Program-made: the position numbers and the translations under genes | The notes under the pieces: generated by a model | What the model was told of the DNA's origin: nothing | Databases searched by the model: none | The model's input: only the letters and a program-made list of their open reading frames with translations | Shown: one piece after another, positions 56,680 through 64,000 of the stretch | How the letters are laid out: each line of letters starts with the position of its first letter | Numbering within the stretch: the stretch's first letter is position 1 | Assembly (NCBI GenBank): GCA_902806085.1 | Contig: CADCVH010000063.1 | Location: 23,964 to 87,963, forward strand | Reading direction: 5' to 3' | Source of the DNA: an uncultured Rubrobacteraceae bacterium | GTDB taxonomy: Bacteria; Actinomycetota; Rubrobacteria; Rubrobacterales; Rubrobacteraceae | DNA length: 64,000 nt

Positions 56680-57244
56680 CGCTACCTCCGGAGATTATGG
56701 TTTCCATCTTTTCTATCATGTCCTTGCGGGCCTGCTCGCGGTCGCCGTTCACGACCTCGTAGTCGAACTCGTCGCGCGCCGCCACCTCGCCCACGGCCGT
56801 CGCCAGCCGGGTCTCCAGGGCCTCCGCCGTCTCGGTCGCCCTCCCGGAGAGCCTGCGCCGCGTCTCTTCCAGCGACGGGGCCCGAACGAAGACCATCACG
56901 GCGTCGGGGCGCTTGTGCCGCACCTGCCTGGCGCCCTGGAGCTCTATCTCGAGGATCACGGACCGTCCGGCCTCGAGGAGCTCCTCGACCTTCTCCTCGG
57001 GCGTGCCGTACAGGTTGCCCGAGTACTCGGCCCACTCCAGGAACTTTCCCTCCTCGATCCAACGCTCGAACTCCTCGCGGGAGAGGAAGAGGTAGTGCTC
57101 GCCGTGGACCTCGCCGGGCCTCGCCGCCCGGGTCGTGGCCGAGACGGAGTACCCAAGCCCCGGCACCGCCTCCAGCGCCTCCCGGATCAGGGTGGATTTG
57201 CCCGCCCCGGAGGGCCCTGAGACGACTATCAGGCGTCCTCGCAC
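56663..57244 (-). CDS. gmk: Guanylate kinase
   Basis: Converts GMP to GDP. 193 residues: P-loop SGPSGAGKST (residues 9-18), SATTRAARPGEVHGEHY and EWAEYSGNLYGTP. GTG 57244 overlaps the mihF stop by 16 bases. Confidence 0.95.
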   Translation of the reverse strand: MRGRLIVVSGPSGAGKSTLIREALEAVPGLGYSVSATTRAARPGEVHGEHYLFLSREEFERWIEEGKFLEWAEYSGNLYGTPEEKVEELLEAGRSVILEIELQGARQVRHKRPDAVMVFVRAPSLEETRRRLSGRATETAEALETRLATAVGEVAARDEFDYEVVNGDREQARKDMIEKMETIISGGSDAERS

Positions 57245-57552
57245 CCGAGCGCCCCGAGTAGACGGTCCCGCTGCCCGTGCGTCAGGCCGGCGAGGGTCTT
57301 CGAGCGGCTTATGCCGGCCTCCCTGAGCACGCGCGTGACCTTGATCCTGCCCATACCTTTCATCGCGAGGAGCATCTCTTCGACCTTGGCGCCGCGCAAT
57401 TCCTCGGAGGGGTCCATGAGCAGGTCGTAGATGTCCAGCTTCCCGCTCTTGAGGTCCCGCTTGGTGGCCGCCCTGGCGAAACGCACCCTGTTAGCCTCTT
57501 CGAGCGCGTTCCGCCGCTCGTCGACCGTCCGTTCTGGCGCCCGCCTCAGCAT
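57229..57552 (-). CDS. mihF: Actinobacterial integration host factor (mIHF)
   Basis: 107 residues, no similarity to HU/IHF. A basic N-terminal helix then the helix-two-turn-helix core (LRGAKVEEMLLAMKGMGRIKVTRVLREAGISRSKTLAGLTHGQRDRLL), which is typical of the actinobacterial nucleoid protein needed by phage L5 and for Streptomyces development. Gene order mihF-gmk-rpoZ-coaBC-metK-priA is an actinobacterial hallmark. ATG 57552 has no ribosome-binding site but a TATACT nearby. Confidence 0.93.
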   Translation of the reverse strand: MLRRAPERTVDERRNALEEANRVRFARAATKRDLKSGKLDIYDLLMDPSEELRGAKVEEMLLAMKGMGRIKVTRVLREAGISRSKTLAGLTHGQRDRLLGALGCEDA

Positions 57553-57561
57553 CAGCGCGCA

Positions 57562-57591
57562 AGTATACCATCGGCGCCCCGGCCCCGTCAC
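57562..57591 (-). promoter_or_regulatory. Candidate near-leaderless mihF promoter
   Basis: Minus strand GTGACG (57591-57586), 18-bp spacer, TATACT (57567-57562), then 9 nt to ATG. It would drive mihF and the long run behind it with almost no 5' leader. Confidence 0.5.
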
Positions 57592-57657
57592 CGGCGCGGG
57601 GGCGCTGGGAGACGACAGTCCCGGTGCGCCGGGGCCATCCGGGGTAGAGATGGTCCC

Positions 57658-58542
57658 GTGGCCGGCACCGGAAACAAGGCGACGGCGCTGTCGGAGGCGT
57701 CGCTGATACTGGCCGCGGTCTTCTGGGGTGGCAACTACGCCGCCACCAAGATCGCGGCGCTTTCCGTGTCCCCGCTCTCTATTGTGGCGTTCCGGTTCGT
57801 GATCGGCGGCCTCCTCCTGTACTGCGTGCTGCGCGTCTTCGAGCCCGAGAGCGGGCTGGCCCGCGGGGACCTGCTGCCGATGGCGGGGCTGGGATGCCTC
57901 GGGGTGGCCCTCGGGCAGACGACTTTCACCTTTGGGGTGAGCATGACCAGCGCAGCCAACGCGGGCCTGATCTTCGCGACCTCCCCCGTCTGGGGCCTCC
58001 TGCTCGGTTCGGCGCTCGGCCTCGAGAGGCCCACGGCCAGGGGCGTCCTCGGCGTGGGCCTCTCCATTCTTGGGGTCGGGGTCGTCTTTTACGGGGGCCC
58101 GGGATCCGGAGGCGCGAGCCTGGCCGGGGACGCCCTCGTGCTCGCGGCGGCGTTGGGGTTCGGGGCCTACACCGCGCTCTCCGTGCGGACGCTGGGTCGC
58201 CACTCGCCCCTGGCCGTGGCGACCTACCCCATGCTTTTCGGCGGCGCCCTGGCCCTGACCGTCGCCCTCCCCTCCCTGGCGAAGACGGATTGGGTAAGCG
58301 TGGGCGCCGGGGCGTGGGCCGCCGTTGTCTTCTCCGCGGTCCTGGCTACGGCGTTCGCCTTCGCCGCATGGCAGACGGGCGTCTCCCGCATCGGGGCCAA
58401 CCGGGTGCTGGTCTACCAGTACCTGATCACCGCCACGGGGGTCGCCTCGGGGGTCGTCTTTTTCGGCGAAGCGCTAGGAGCGGCCAAGATGGTCGGCGGG
58501 GTGGTCATCCTGCTCGGCGTGTACCTGGCCCGCCGGCAGTGA
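57658..58542 (+). CDS. EamA/DMT-family transporter
   Basis: 294 residues, ten predicted membrane helices in two EamA repeats (AAVFWGGNYAATKIA at the start; YQYLITATGVASGVVFFGEAL in the second). Divergent from mihF. GTG 57658 sits just before the first helix. Substrate unknown; paralogous in layout to the transporter at 33383. Confidence 0.88.
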   Translation: MAGTGNKATALSEASLILAAVFWGGNYAATKIAALSVSPLSIVAFRFVIGGLLLYCVLRVFEPESGLARGDLLPMAGLGCLGVALGQTTFTFGVSMTSAANAGLIFATSPVWGLLLGSALGLERPTARGVLGVGLSILGVGVVFYGGPGSGGASLAGDALVLAAALGFGAYTALSVRTLGRHSPLAVATYPMLFGGALALTVALPSLAKTDWVSVGAGAWAAVVFSAVLATAFAFAAWQTGVSRIGANRVLVYQYLITATGVASGVVFFGEALGAAKMVGGVVILLGVYLARRQ

Positions 58543-58734
58543 CGGTCACCCTCTCGGTGACACCGAAGACCACGAGACGGAACCCCGGGCGAGATTGTGC
58601 CGCCCTCCGGGCCCTGTGGCGCCCGTGGCGGGGTTAGCCCCTAGGCCTTACCGGGTAAGCTCAGGCTCGCGGTAGACGGGTCCCGAGTCGAGCGGGAACG
58701 CGCGGGATCCAAAAAGGAAACGGAGCGGGGGACG

Positions 58735-59943
58735 ATGGTGAACCTCAGAAGATCGGCGCCGCGCGACCTCCGGGGCCTGGCGCGTAGGGTCGCGCGCGAA
58801 CCACGCCGGACCGTAGAGGCCTGGCGTCGCGCCAGGGAGGTTGCTTCGGACAACGGCCTCAACGCCTCCAAGGTCTTCGTGGAGCAGACGCTTTTGGAGA
58901 GGTTTCACTCCATCAATCGCTACTCCTACTACATGTACCGCCTCTTCGAGCCGGGCCTCTCGTGGGAAGAGAAGAAGCGCTACCTGGTGGACGACTACTA
59001 TGCCGAAGACCGGGGGGAGTGGAACGTCCGCCTGTGGTCGCTGCTGGCGCCCGACAAGTACCGCGGCCTCTACGACAACAAGCTCGCGTTCAACCGCTTT
59101 TTCGGCTCGTTGGGGCTGCCCCTAGCCGAGGTCCACGGGGTCTACGACCCCGTTTTCGGCTTCACGATAGACGGCCAGAACCTCAGGAGCGCGTCGGACC
59201 TTGCGCGCTGGCTGCGCACCTCAGGGGTCGAGGGGTTCGTCTTCAAGCCCCTCGAAGGCGCGGAGGGGCACAAGGTGCTGGTCTTCGCCGGACGGACGGA
59301 CGGCGACCCCGGCAAGGCGGTGGCCCTCGACGGCGAGGTGTACGACGCGGGGCGGCTCGTCGCCCACGCGAAGGAGGACGCCGCGCTCAAGGCCGGCAAC
59401 CCGGGGGCGGACACGCGCTCGTACCTGATCGAGGGTCGGATCCAGCAGCACCCGCGGCTCACGGAGATCGTCGGGCCCACGCTCTGCTGCGTCCGCGTGC
59501 AGACTATAGTCACCCTCGAAGGCGAGCCGAAGATCATCGCGGCGGTCTTTAAGCTCCAGGCGAACCCCGTGGGGGTGGACCACCTCATCCACAACGCGGT
59601 AGGGGCCTGGGTCGACCCGGACACCGGCGCGCTAGGCAGGGGCCGCACCCGCGGCGACCTGGACTACGTCTCCGAGTTGCCCGGCACCGGGACCCCGTTC
59701 GTCGGGCTGCGATTGCCGTTCTGGCCCGAGGTCAAGGACCTGGCGCTCCGCGCCGCCGCCGCGTTTCCGTGGGTTCGATGCGTCGGCTGGGACATAGCCA
59801 TCTCGGAAGGGGGCCCCGTGCTCGTCGAAGGCAACGAGCGGTGGGCCATATCCCTGGTCCAGATGCCGGCGCCGCACGGGTTGATGACCGGGGAGTTCAA
59901 GGAGTTGTACGAGGCCCTCAGAGGAGGCGAGGACTCGCCCTGA
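58735..59943 (+). CDS. Sugar-transfer-associated ATP-grasp protein
   Basis: 402 residues resembling the ATPgrasp_ST family found in glycan biosynthesis clusters. Visible: DKLAFNRFF-like substrate segment (YDNKLAFNRF), GVEGFVFKPLEGAEGHKV as the ATP-grasp lysine/glycine region, and a metal-ligand end with GWDIAISEGGPVLVEGNERW. Probably forms an amide or ester bond on a sugar or peptide. The IS110 element begins shortly after its stop and it has no partner genes here. Confidence 0.78.
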   Translation: MVNLRRSAPRDLRGLARRVAREPRRTVEAWRRAREVASDNGLNASKVFVEQTLLERFHSINRYSYYMYRLFEPGLSWEEKKRYLVDDYYAEDRGEWNVRLWSLLAPDKYRGLYDNKLAFNRFFGSLGLPLAEVHGVYDPVFGFTIDGQNLRSASDLARWLRTSGVEGFVFKPLEGAEGHKVLVFAGRTDGDPGKAVALDGEVYDAGRLVAHAKEDAALKAGNPGADTRSYLIEGRIQQHPRLTEIVGPTLCCVRVQTIVTLEGEPKIIAAVFKLQANPVGVDHLIHNAVGAWVDPDTGALGRGRTRGDLDYVSELPGTGTPFVGLRLPFWPEVKDLALRAAAAFPWVRCVGWDIAISEGGPVLVEGNERWAISLVQMPAPHGLMTGEFKELYEALRGGEDSP

Positions 59944-59987
59944 GCAGCGGTCCCGCCCAATACCCGCCCCCATCGCCACCTCGCATA

Positions 59988-60158
59988 GTGGCATGCTAGC
60001 AACGCCTTGCCACCGCGTGACAGAGTTCCGAAGGCGTCCGAACTACGGGTTCGGGTACCGATTTCCCTCCATCATCAAAAGATGGGATGAGAAGGCCTAG
60101 CGGCGGGTCTCGCGGGTGTCGCATCGGGGGTATCGTGCGACCGAGACGTAGATCCGCC
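59988..60158 (+). ncRNA. Candidate bridge RNA in the IS110 leader
   Basis: Four stem-loops precede the transposase ATG: GTGGCA/TGCCAC (59988-60013), CCGAAC/GTTCGG (60038-60054), CCATC/GATGG (60069-60085) and a long bulged hairpin 60102-60158. The last pairs GGCGG/CCGCC, GTCTCG/CGAGAC and GTCGCA/TGCGAC around a 12-nt loop, with unpaired CGGGT and GTAGAT strands. Bulged stem-loops with internal loops are the form of IS621-type bridge RNAs. Guide sequences cannot be assigned without a second copy or an empty site. Confidence 0.5.
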
Positions 60159-60175
60159 GAAGGAGGACCAAGACC

Positions 60176-61240
60176 ATGTCGTCCCAATCCAGCGTCACCG
60201 TAGGCATCGACCTCGGCGACCGCCACAGCCATCTCTGCCTCCTCGACACGGGATGCGGCGAGATCGTGGAGGAGAGCCGCATCCCGACCACCCCGAAAGG
60301 CTTCGAGCGTCGCTTCTCCGGGTGCGAGCCGATGCGGATCGCCATCGAGGTGGGCACCCATTCCCCCTGGATCAGCCGGCTCTTGGAAGGATGCGGGCAC
60401 GAGGTGCTCGTCGCCAACGCCCGCAAGCTCAGGCTCATCTACGGGGAGGGCAAGAAGAACGACAGGCTCGACGCCGAGAACCTGGCCCGGCTGGCGAGGC
60501 TGGATCCCAGGCTGCTCTCCCCGCTCAAGCACCGTGACGAGGCATCGCAGGCGCACCTGGCGCTCGTCCGCTCGCGCGAGGCCCTGGTCGGGGCGAGGAC
60601 CAAGCTGGTCAACCACGTGCGCGGCGCGGTCAGGTCCTTCGGGGCTCGTCTGCCTGGATGCTCCGCGAAGAGTTTCCACGTCAAGGCCCGAGAGGCCCTG
60701 CCCGAGGCGCTGGCGCCCGCGCTCGGGCCCATCCTAGAGACGATCGGCTCGCTGACCGACCGCATCCGCAAGTACGACCGCGAGCTGGAGACGGTCTCGC
60801 GAGAGTCCTACCCCGAGACCGCGCTCCTGCGGCAAGTCCCGGGGGTCGGACCGCTGACCGCGCTCGTCTTCGTGCTGACCCTGGAGGACCCCTCAAGATT
60901 CGAGACCAGCCGCGCGGTGGGGGCCTACGTCGGGCTGGCCCCCGGCACCCACCAGTCCGGAGACTCCGACCCGCAGAAGCGGATCTCCAGGCGCGGAGAC
61001 GAGATGCTAAGGAGGCTCCTGGTGAGTTGCGCCCACCACGTGCTGGGCCCGTTCGGCAAAGACTCCGACCTCAGACGACACGGCGAGAAGCTCGCCGTGC
61101 GCGGCGGCAAGAACGCCAAGAAACGGGCGGTGGTGGCCGTGGCGAGGAAGCTCTCCGTGCTCTTGCACCGGCTCTGGCTCACGGGCGAGGTTTACGAACC
61201 GCTCCACAACGCTCGCAAGGCAGCGACCGGGGCCGCGTAA
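60176..61240 (+). CDS. IS110-family transposase (DEDD recombinase)
   Basis: 354 residues. RuvC-like domain with D11 in GIDLGDRHS, E59 in IEVGTH and the paired aspartates in KNDRLDAENLARLAR. The C-terminal transposase_20 domain has PGVGPLTALVFVL and GDSDPQKRISRRGDEMLRRLL, the region with the catalytic serine of this family. ATG 60176 follows GGAGGA. The frame is intact, so the copy may be active. Confidence 0.95.
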   Translation: MSSQSSVTVGIDLGDRHSHLCLLDTGCGEIVEESRIPTTPKGFERRFSGCEPMRIAIEVGTHSPWISRLLEGCGHEVLVANARKLRLIYGEGKKNDRLDAENLARLARLDPRLLSPLKHRDEASQAHLALVRSREALVGARTKLVNHVRGAVRSFGARLPGCSAKSFHVKAREALPEALAPALGPILETIGSLTDRIRKYDRELETVSRESYPETALLRQVPGVGPLTALVFVLTLEDPSRFETSRAVGAYVGLAPGTHQSGDSDPQKRISRRGDEMLRRLLVSCAHHVLGPFGKDSDLRRHGEKLAVRGGKNAKKRAVVAVARKLSVLLHRLWLTGEVYEPLHNARKAATGAA

Positions 61241-61537
61241 GGCCCGGCGCAGGACCGACGAAGGGAGGCACAGCATCTCGGTAGCGAACGAAGGAACGTC
61301 GGCAGGCCGAGCGTAGAGCGGATTCGGCGTGCGGCTCCCGATCGTCCCGGGCCCCGGTGACTGCGTTGTCGGACTTGGTCCCCTCCGATGGGAGACCGAC
61401 CAAAAGATTGCAGCGCCGGACATCGGACGAACCCCATCGTGCAACCGGCCCGCGAACGCGGAGCCTGAGGGATTGCGAATGGAAGCGTGACGATAGGGGA
61501 GCCGAGATGCGCAAGCGACTCCGCCACCGCAGCGGCC

Positions 61538-61543
61538 TTGACA
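61538..61543 (+). promoter_or_regulatory. Outward -35 box at the IS110 right end
   Basis: Perfect TTGACA pointing out of the element. IS110 circles commonly place a right-end -35 upstream of a left-end -10, giving a junction promoter. No good -10 follows in the linear copy. Confidence 0.45.
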
Positions 61544-61620
61544 AAATGTGCCTTCTCATGGAAGACCGACAGAGCCCAGGGTTCAGGTCCTAGTTTGGAA
61601 CGACCCTTTCAGATCCGCCG

Positions 61621-61645
61621 CTCGGTGCAGTCCAGTTGCACCGAG
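61621..61645. terminator. Perfect 9-bp hairpin downstream of the TetR gene
   Basis: CTCGGTGCA / TGCACCGAG with a 7-nt loop. It lies about 150 bases past the TetR stop on the minus strand and just outside the likely IS end. It may be a terminator or the structured end of the element. No T-run on either side. Confidence 0.45.
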
Positions 61646-61792
61646 AGTGACGGAGAGCCCGAAGTGGGTCAAACTCCCAGGTGAGTCCGCCGCTGTTGCT
61701 ACGGACGGGGCGCTTCAGGGCCCCGTGGACGAAACAGGAGTCCGGTGGACAAGATGGCGGGGCTCGGCGTGCGCGGTCGGTAACCGCGCTGG

Positions 61793-62392
61793 TCAGGTCT
61801 CTAAGGGGACGACCCTCTGATCGGTCGTCTGGGTGGCGACCGTGCGCAGCGAGTGCAGCGCGTCGGACAGAAGCTCCCGTAGGGGTCGGCTCTCGGCTGG
61901 CTGCGTCCATCTTCTCACCGCCGTCTGTTGCACGAGCATACCGGCGCCGGCCGTGAGGAGCGCGGTTTCGGGGTCGAGACCTCGCGCGTGGAGCGCGGCG
62001 GCGATGGCGTGGATGAGCGCGGCCTGCTTGCTGAGTTCGCGCTCCTGCAGCTCCGGGTTGGCGTCGATGATCTCCTGGCGGCGCGTCACCGCGGCGCGGC
62101 GTTCCTCGAACATCGTGTCGGAAGCGGCTTGCAGGGCGCGCACGACGACGTCGAGCGGCGGCAATGTGTCGGCGCAGGCGGCGATCTCGCGGACGATCTC
62201 TTCCTGAAATTCCGAGCCCAGGCCAAAGAGCACCTCTCGCTTGTCGGCGAAGTGGTTGAAGAACGTTCGCTGGGTAAGCCCCGCTCGCTGGGCGATCTCG
62301 GCGACCGTCGTGCGCTCGAACCCTTGCTCCGCGAAGAGCTCGAAGGCGGCGGCTTGCAGTCGGCCGACCCCATCCGGTTCCCATCTAGGCAT
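61793..62392 (-). CDS. TetR-family regulator
   Basis: 199 residues. HTH LQAAAFELFAEQGFERTTVAEIAQRAGLTQRTFFNHFADKREVLF, then a TetR C-terminal ligand domain. ATG 62392 is 7 nt after a perfect TATAAT, so the mRNA is probably leaderless; a longer frame to 62425 would start inside the promoter. Divergent from the truncated SDR, with two long direct repeats between. Likely autoregulates and represses the 62515 group. Confidence 0.87.
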   Translation of the reverse strand: MPRWEPDGVGRLQAAAFELFAEQGFERTTVAEIAQRAGLTQRTFFNHFADKREVLFGLGSEFQEEIVREIAACADTLPPLDVVVRALQAASDTMFEERRAAVTRRQEIIDANPELQERELSKQAALIHAIAAALHARGLDPETALLTAGAGMLVQQTAVRRWTQPAESRPLRELLSDALHSLRTVATQTTDQRVVPLET

Positions 62393-62399
62393 CGCTCGA

Positions 62400-62405
62400 A
62401 TTATA
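62400..62405 (-). promoter_or_regulatory. -10 of the TetR gene (leaderless)
   Basis: Perfect TATAAT on the minus strand, 7 nt before ATG. The first direct repeat starts 5 bases upstream and would cover the -35 position. Confidence 0.6.
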
Positions 62406-62409
62406 CCGG

Positions 62410-62466
62410 ATACTGATTTCACCAAGTGCAGTCGATGATGCTATACTGATTTCAGCAAGTGCAATC
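62410..62466. repeat. Two 24-bp direct repeats, candidate TetR operators
   Basis: ATACTGATTTCASCAAGTGC followed by ARTC, at 62410-62433 and 62443-62466; 22 of 24 bases agree and the period is 33 bp, about three helical turns. Each starts with ACTG and ends CAGT or CAAT, a loose dyad. The second overlaps the plus-strand TATACT and its start region. Confidence 0.85.
62442..62447 (+). promoter_or_regulatory. -10 toward the truncated SDR
   Basis: TATACT on the plus strand inside the second repeat; the -35 position (TCACCA) is a poor match. The leader to ATG 62515 would be about 60 nt, with GGGAGG before the ATG. Confidence 0.4.
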
Positions 62467-62514
62467 ACTGATCGGGCTCGTCGCCACGACGATGCCACCA
62501 GGGAGGTTCAAGCC

Positions 62515-62967
62515 ATGCGCGTATTCGTCACCGGTGCCTCTGGGCACATCGCCTCCACGGTCATCCCCGATTTGCTGTCCGCCGGTCATGCCGTCACCTA
62601 CGTGGGCGACGGGAACGACCGCTGGCCGTCCGCCGAGACGCGCGACGTCGGCCGCGTCTACCGCCTGGCGCTCGAATCCGTGCCCGCGGGATCCCGGCTG
62701 CACGCCGTCGCTGAGGAAGGCGGCGCCCTCCGCGACATCGCCGCGGTGATCGGCCGCCGGCTCGGCGTCCCCGCCGCGCCCGTCGCCGCAGAAGACGCCG
62801 AGCGGCACTTCGGCCACCTGAGCATGTTCGTCGGCCTCGACAACCCCACCTCGAGCCGGATCACCCGCGACACGCTCGGCTGGACGTCGGCCCGGCCCGG
62901 CCTGATCCCGGACCTCGACGAAGAGCACAACTTCGTGGCCGAGGCCAACACGACATCCGTCGGGTAG
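62515..62967 (+). pseudogene. Internally deleted NAD(P)-dependent epimerase/SDR
   Basis: 150 codons where the family has about 260-290. The N-terminal Rossmann start (RVFVTGASGHI, through LLSAGHAV, residue 27) is joined in frame to the distal part (YVGDGNDRWPSAETRDVGRVYRLALES, then FVGLDNPTSSRITRDTLGW). The middle, with the rest of the nucleotide fold and the catalytic YxxxK, is missing. Junction near base 62596. Still open, so expressed protein is possible, but oxidoreductase activity is not. Confidence 0.75.
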
Positions 62968-63021
62968 CGCAGCCGCACTCGGTCGCGCCGGCCGACAACC
63001 CCCCACGAAACGGAGACGCCC

Positions 63022-63684
63022 GTGTCGATCCCCGAAGCATCCTCGTTGGAAAACCCGATCGATGGTCTGCGGTCTACCCCGCCTACACGCCTCCCATACC
63101 AGGCCAACGTCCTGGTCCGATCGTTCGTTCTCGAACGACCGAACGGCAACGTGCTCGTCTACAACTCCCCCGGCGTGTCATCCGCCGCCACCGACATCCG
63201 GGATCTCGGCGGGGCGGCCCGCCTGCTCATCAACCACGGCCACGAGGCCATGTACGGCGCGCCCGACCTCGACGTGCCGGTGTTCGTTCACGATCGCGAC
63301 CGGGCGGAAACCGCCCGGTCGATGAAGATAGCCGGCGTGTTCAACGGCCGCGAGATGATCGACGACGACCTCGAGGCGATACCGACACCGGGGCACACAC
63401 CGGGCACGACGTCGTACCTCTGGGACAGCGGCAGCCACCGATTCCTCTTCACCGGCGACTTCGTCTGGATCGAGGACGGCGAATGGAAGGCCGTCGTGCT
63501 CTCCTCTAGTAACCGTGCCGACTACCTCGACAGCCTGGCGCTCGTCCGCGAGCTCGATTTCGACGTCCTCGTGCCGTGGGGGACAACGGAAGGGGACCCC
63601 AGCTTAGCGCCGGTCAACAAAGCAGAGATCCGCGCGCGCCTCGACGCGATCATCGCTCGAGTCGAGGCCGGTAGCGATCGTTAG
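63022..63684 (+). CDS. Metallo-beta-lactamase-fold protein with degenerate metal site
   Basis: 220 residues. MBL fold with strands NGNVLVYNSPG, NHGHEAMYG (residues 71-79), PTPGHTPGTTSY and LFTGDFVW. The canonical HxHxDH is HGHEAM here, so the Asp-His pair is missing although later His and Asp positions remain. It may bind one metal or act non-hydrolytically. GTG start 54 bases after the deleted SDR, probably in the same TetR-controlled run. Confidence 0.8.
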   Translation: MSIPEASSLENPIDGLRSTPPTRLPYQANVLVRSFVLERPNGNVLVYNSPGVSSAATDIRDLGGAARLLINHGHEAMYGAPDLDVPVFVHDRDRAETARSMKIAGVFNGREMIDDDLEAIPTPGHTPGTTSYLWDSGSHRFLFTGDFVWIEDGEWKAVVLSSSNRADYLDSLALVRELDFDVLVPWGTTEGDPSLAPVNKAEIRARLDAIIARVEAGSDR

Positions 63685-63762
63685 TGGTCCGCTTCGTTAC
63701 TCTCCAAGACCCCGCGCGTTCACTTCTACGATTTTGCAACCGTACTCGATGAGGAGACAGAC

Positions 63763-64000
63763 ATGAAGGTTCTAGTTGTGGGAGCCGCCGGCAAGACCGG
63801 GCGGGCCGTCGTCGAGCAGGCCGTGAAGGCAGGTCACGATGTCACCGCCTTCGTCCACACCGACGGGGGCTACGACGTCGCCGGCGTCGAGGTGCGGGCA
63901 GGCGACGCCAGCGACGCGACGGTCATGGAGGCCGCGGTCACGGGTCAGGACGCCGTGATCGACACCGTCGGCGGGAAGACCCCATACCGGCACACCACGC
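63763..64000 (+). CDS. NAD(P)H-binding protein (NmrA/SDR-like), 3' end outside window
   Basis: 79 codons visible from ATG 63763 (GAGGAGA upstream). Glycine-rich motif VVGAAGKTGRAVVEQAVKAGHDV, then a short strand pattern VEVRAGDASDATVMEAAVTGQDAVIDTVGG, as in atypical SDRs. Continues beyond the window. Third gene of the TetR-linked group. Confidence 0.85.
   Translation, partial: MKVLVVGAAGKTGRAVVEQAVKAGHDVTAFVHTDGGYDVAGVEVRAGDASDATVMEAAVTGQDAVIDTVGGKTPYRHTT

Larger units (their letters stand above)
59980..61600 (+). mobile_element. IS110-family insertion sequence, approximate ends
   Basis: One DEDD transposase with structured non-coding DNA on both sides: about 200 bases upstream with four hairpins, and downstream DNA with an outward TTGACA at 61538. 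IS110 elements lack terminal inverted repeats and make little or no duplication, so ends cannot be fixed from one copy; the bounds given are estimates. It separates the ATP-grasp gene from the TetR/SDR group. Confidence 0.75.
61241..61792. other. 552-bp region holding the IS110 right end, no supported gene
   Basis: Small open frames here are Arg-rich and unlike proteins. Notable items are the TTGACA at 61538-61543 and a 9-bp perfect hairpin at 61621-61645. The IS right boundary probably lies between about 61545 and 61620; the rest is the region downstream of the TetR gene, which ends at 61793. Confidence 0.55.

Noticed and set aside
60019..61574. GACAGAG at 60019-60025 and 61568-61574 as a target-site duplication of the IS element
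   Set aside because: IS110-family elements usually make no such duplication, and a 7-bp match in 1.5 kb can be chance; kept only as a possible boundary hint.

Overview
The window is GC-rich chromosomal DNA, apparently from a deep-branching actinobacterium close to Rubrobacter. The placement is inferred from gene content and neighbourhood, not from a search. Support includes an mIHF-like gene beside gmk and rpoZ, a GarA-like FHA gene next to a MerR/FtsR-like gene, a single-helix RsiG-like protein, a PriA without helicase motifs, many GTG/TTG starts, TATACT/TATAAT boxes almost abutting start codons, and type IV pilus assembly genes. About 58 genes are supported, mostly packed into co-directional runs with 1-23 nt overlaps. 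No tRNA, rRNA or CRISPR was seen.

Layout. (1) 1-17072, plus strand: RNA decay and core maintenance, namely pnp (5' truncated), an M16 peptidase, RNase J, FtsK, RodZ, RecA/RecX, RNase Y, a GHKL ATPase, MiaB, MiaA, HflX and a RibD-type reductase. (2) 17073-17665: a more AT-rich gap with tandem repeats and one doubtful small gene. (3) 17666-33143, minus strand: two operon-like runs. One is GDP-mannose pyrophosphorylase/phosphomannomutase-like, RsiG-like, FHA, MerR, apt, tyrosine recombinase. The other is pyrG, an unknown gene, ald, scpA, scpB, rluB, aroA, cmk, plsC, der. (4) 33383-37136: an EamA exporter and a TetR-controlled aldo-keto reductase/SDR pair. (5) 37527-57552, minus strand: a very long run reading mihF, gmk, rpoZ, coaBC, metK, priA, def, fmt, a NeuD-like acetyltransferase, pilM, pilN, pilO, a PilP-position protein, aroC, aroK, aroB, aroQ, efp, nusB, a prenyl synthase, tlyA, nadK, recN. 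(6) 57658-64000: an accessory end with an EamA exporter, an ATP-grasp gene, an IS110-family element with a structured leader, a TetR regulator with paired direct-repeat operators, an internally deleted SDR, a degenerate metallo-beta-lactamase-fold gene and a cut-off NAD(P)-binding gene.

How the genes work together. Shikimate enzymes AroA, AroB, AroC, AroK and AroQ, chromosome maintenance (RecA, RecN, RecX, ScpAB, FtsK, a Xer-like recombinase), nucleotide synthesis (PyrG, Cmk, Gmk, Apt) and RNA turnover (PNPase, RNase J, RNase Y) are all here. The aro genes sit directly behind pilMNO as they do behind pilMNOPQ in Proteobacteria, but no PilQ is present.

The most interesting signals are an RsiG-like anti-sigma protein whose cyclic-di-GMP ligand positions look substituted, a candidate bridge RNA before the IS110 transposase, interchangeable hairpins between rnj and ftsK, a PilP-position protein with thrombospondin-type-3 calcium repeats, and a recurring habit of 12-bp in-frame tandem repeats in linkers and termini.
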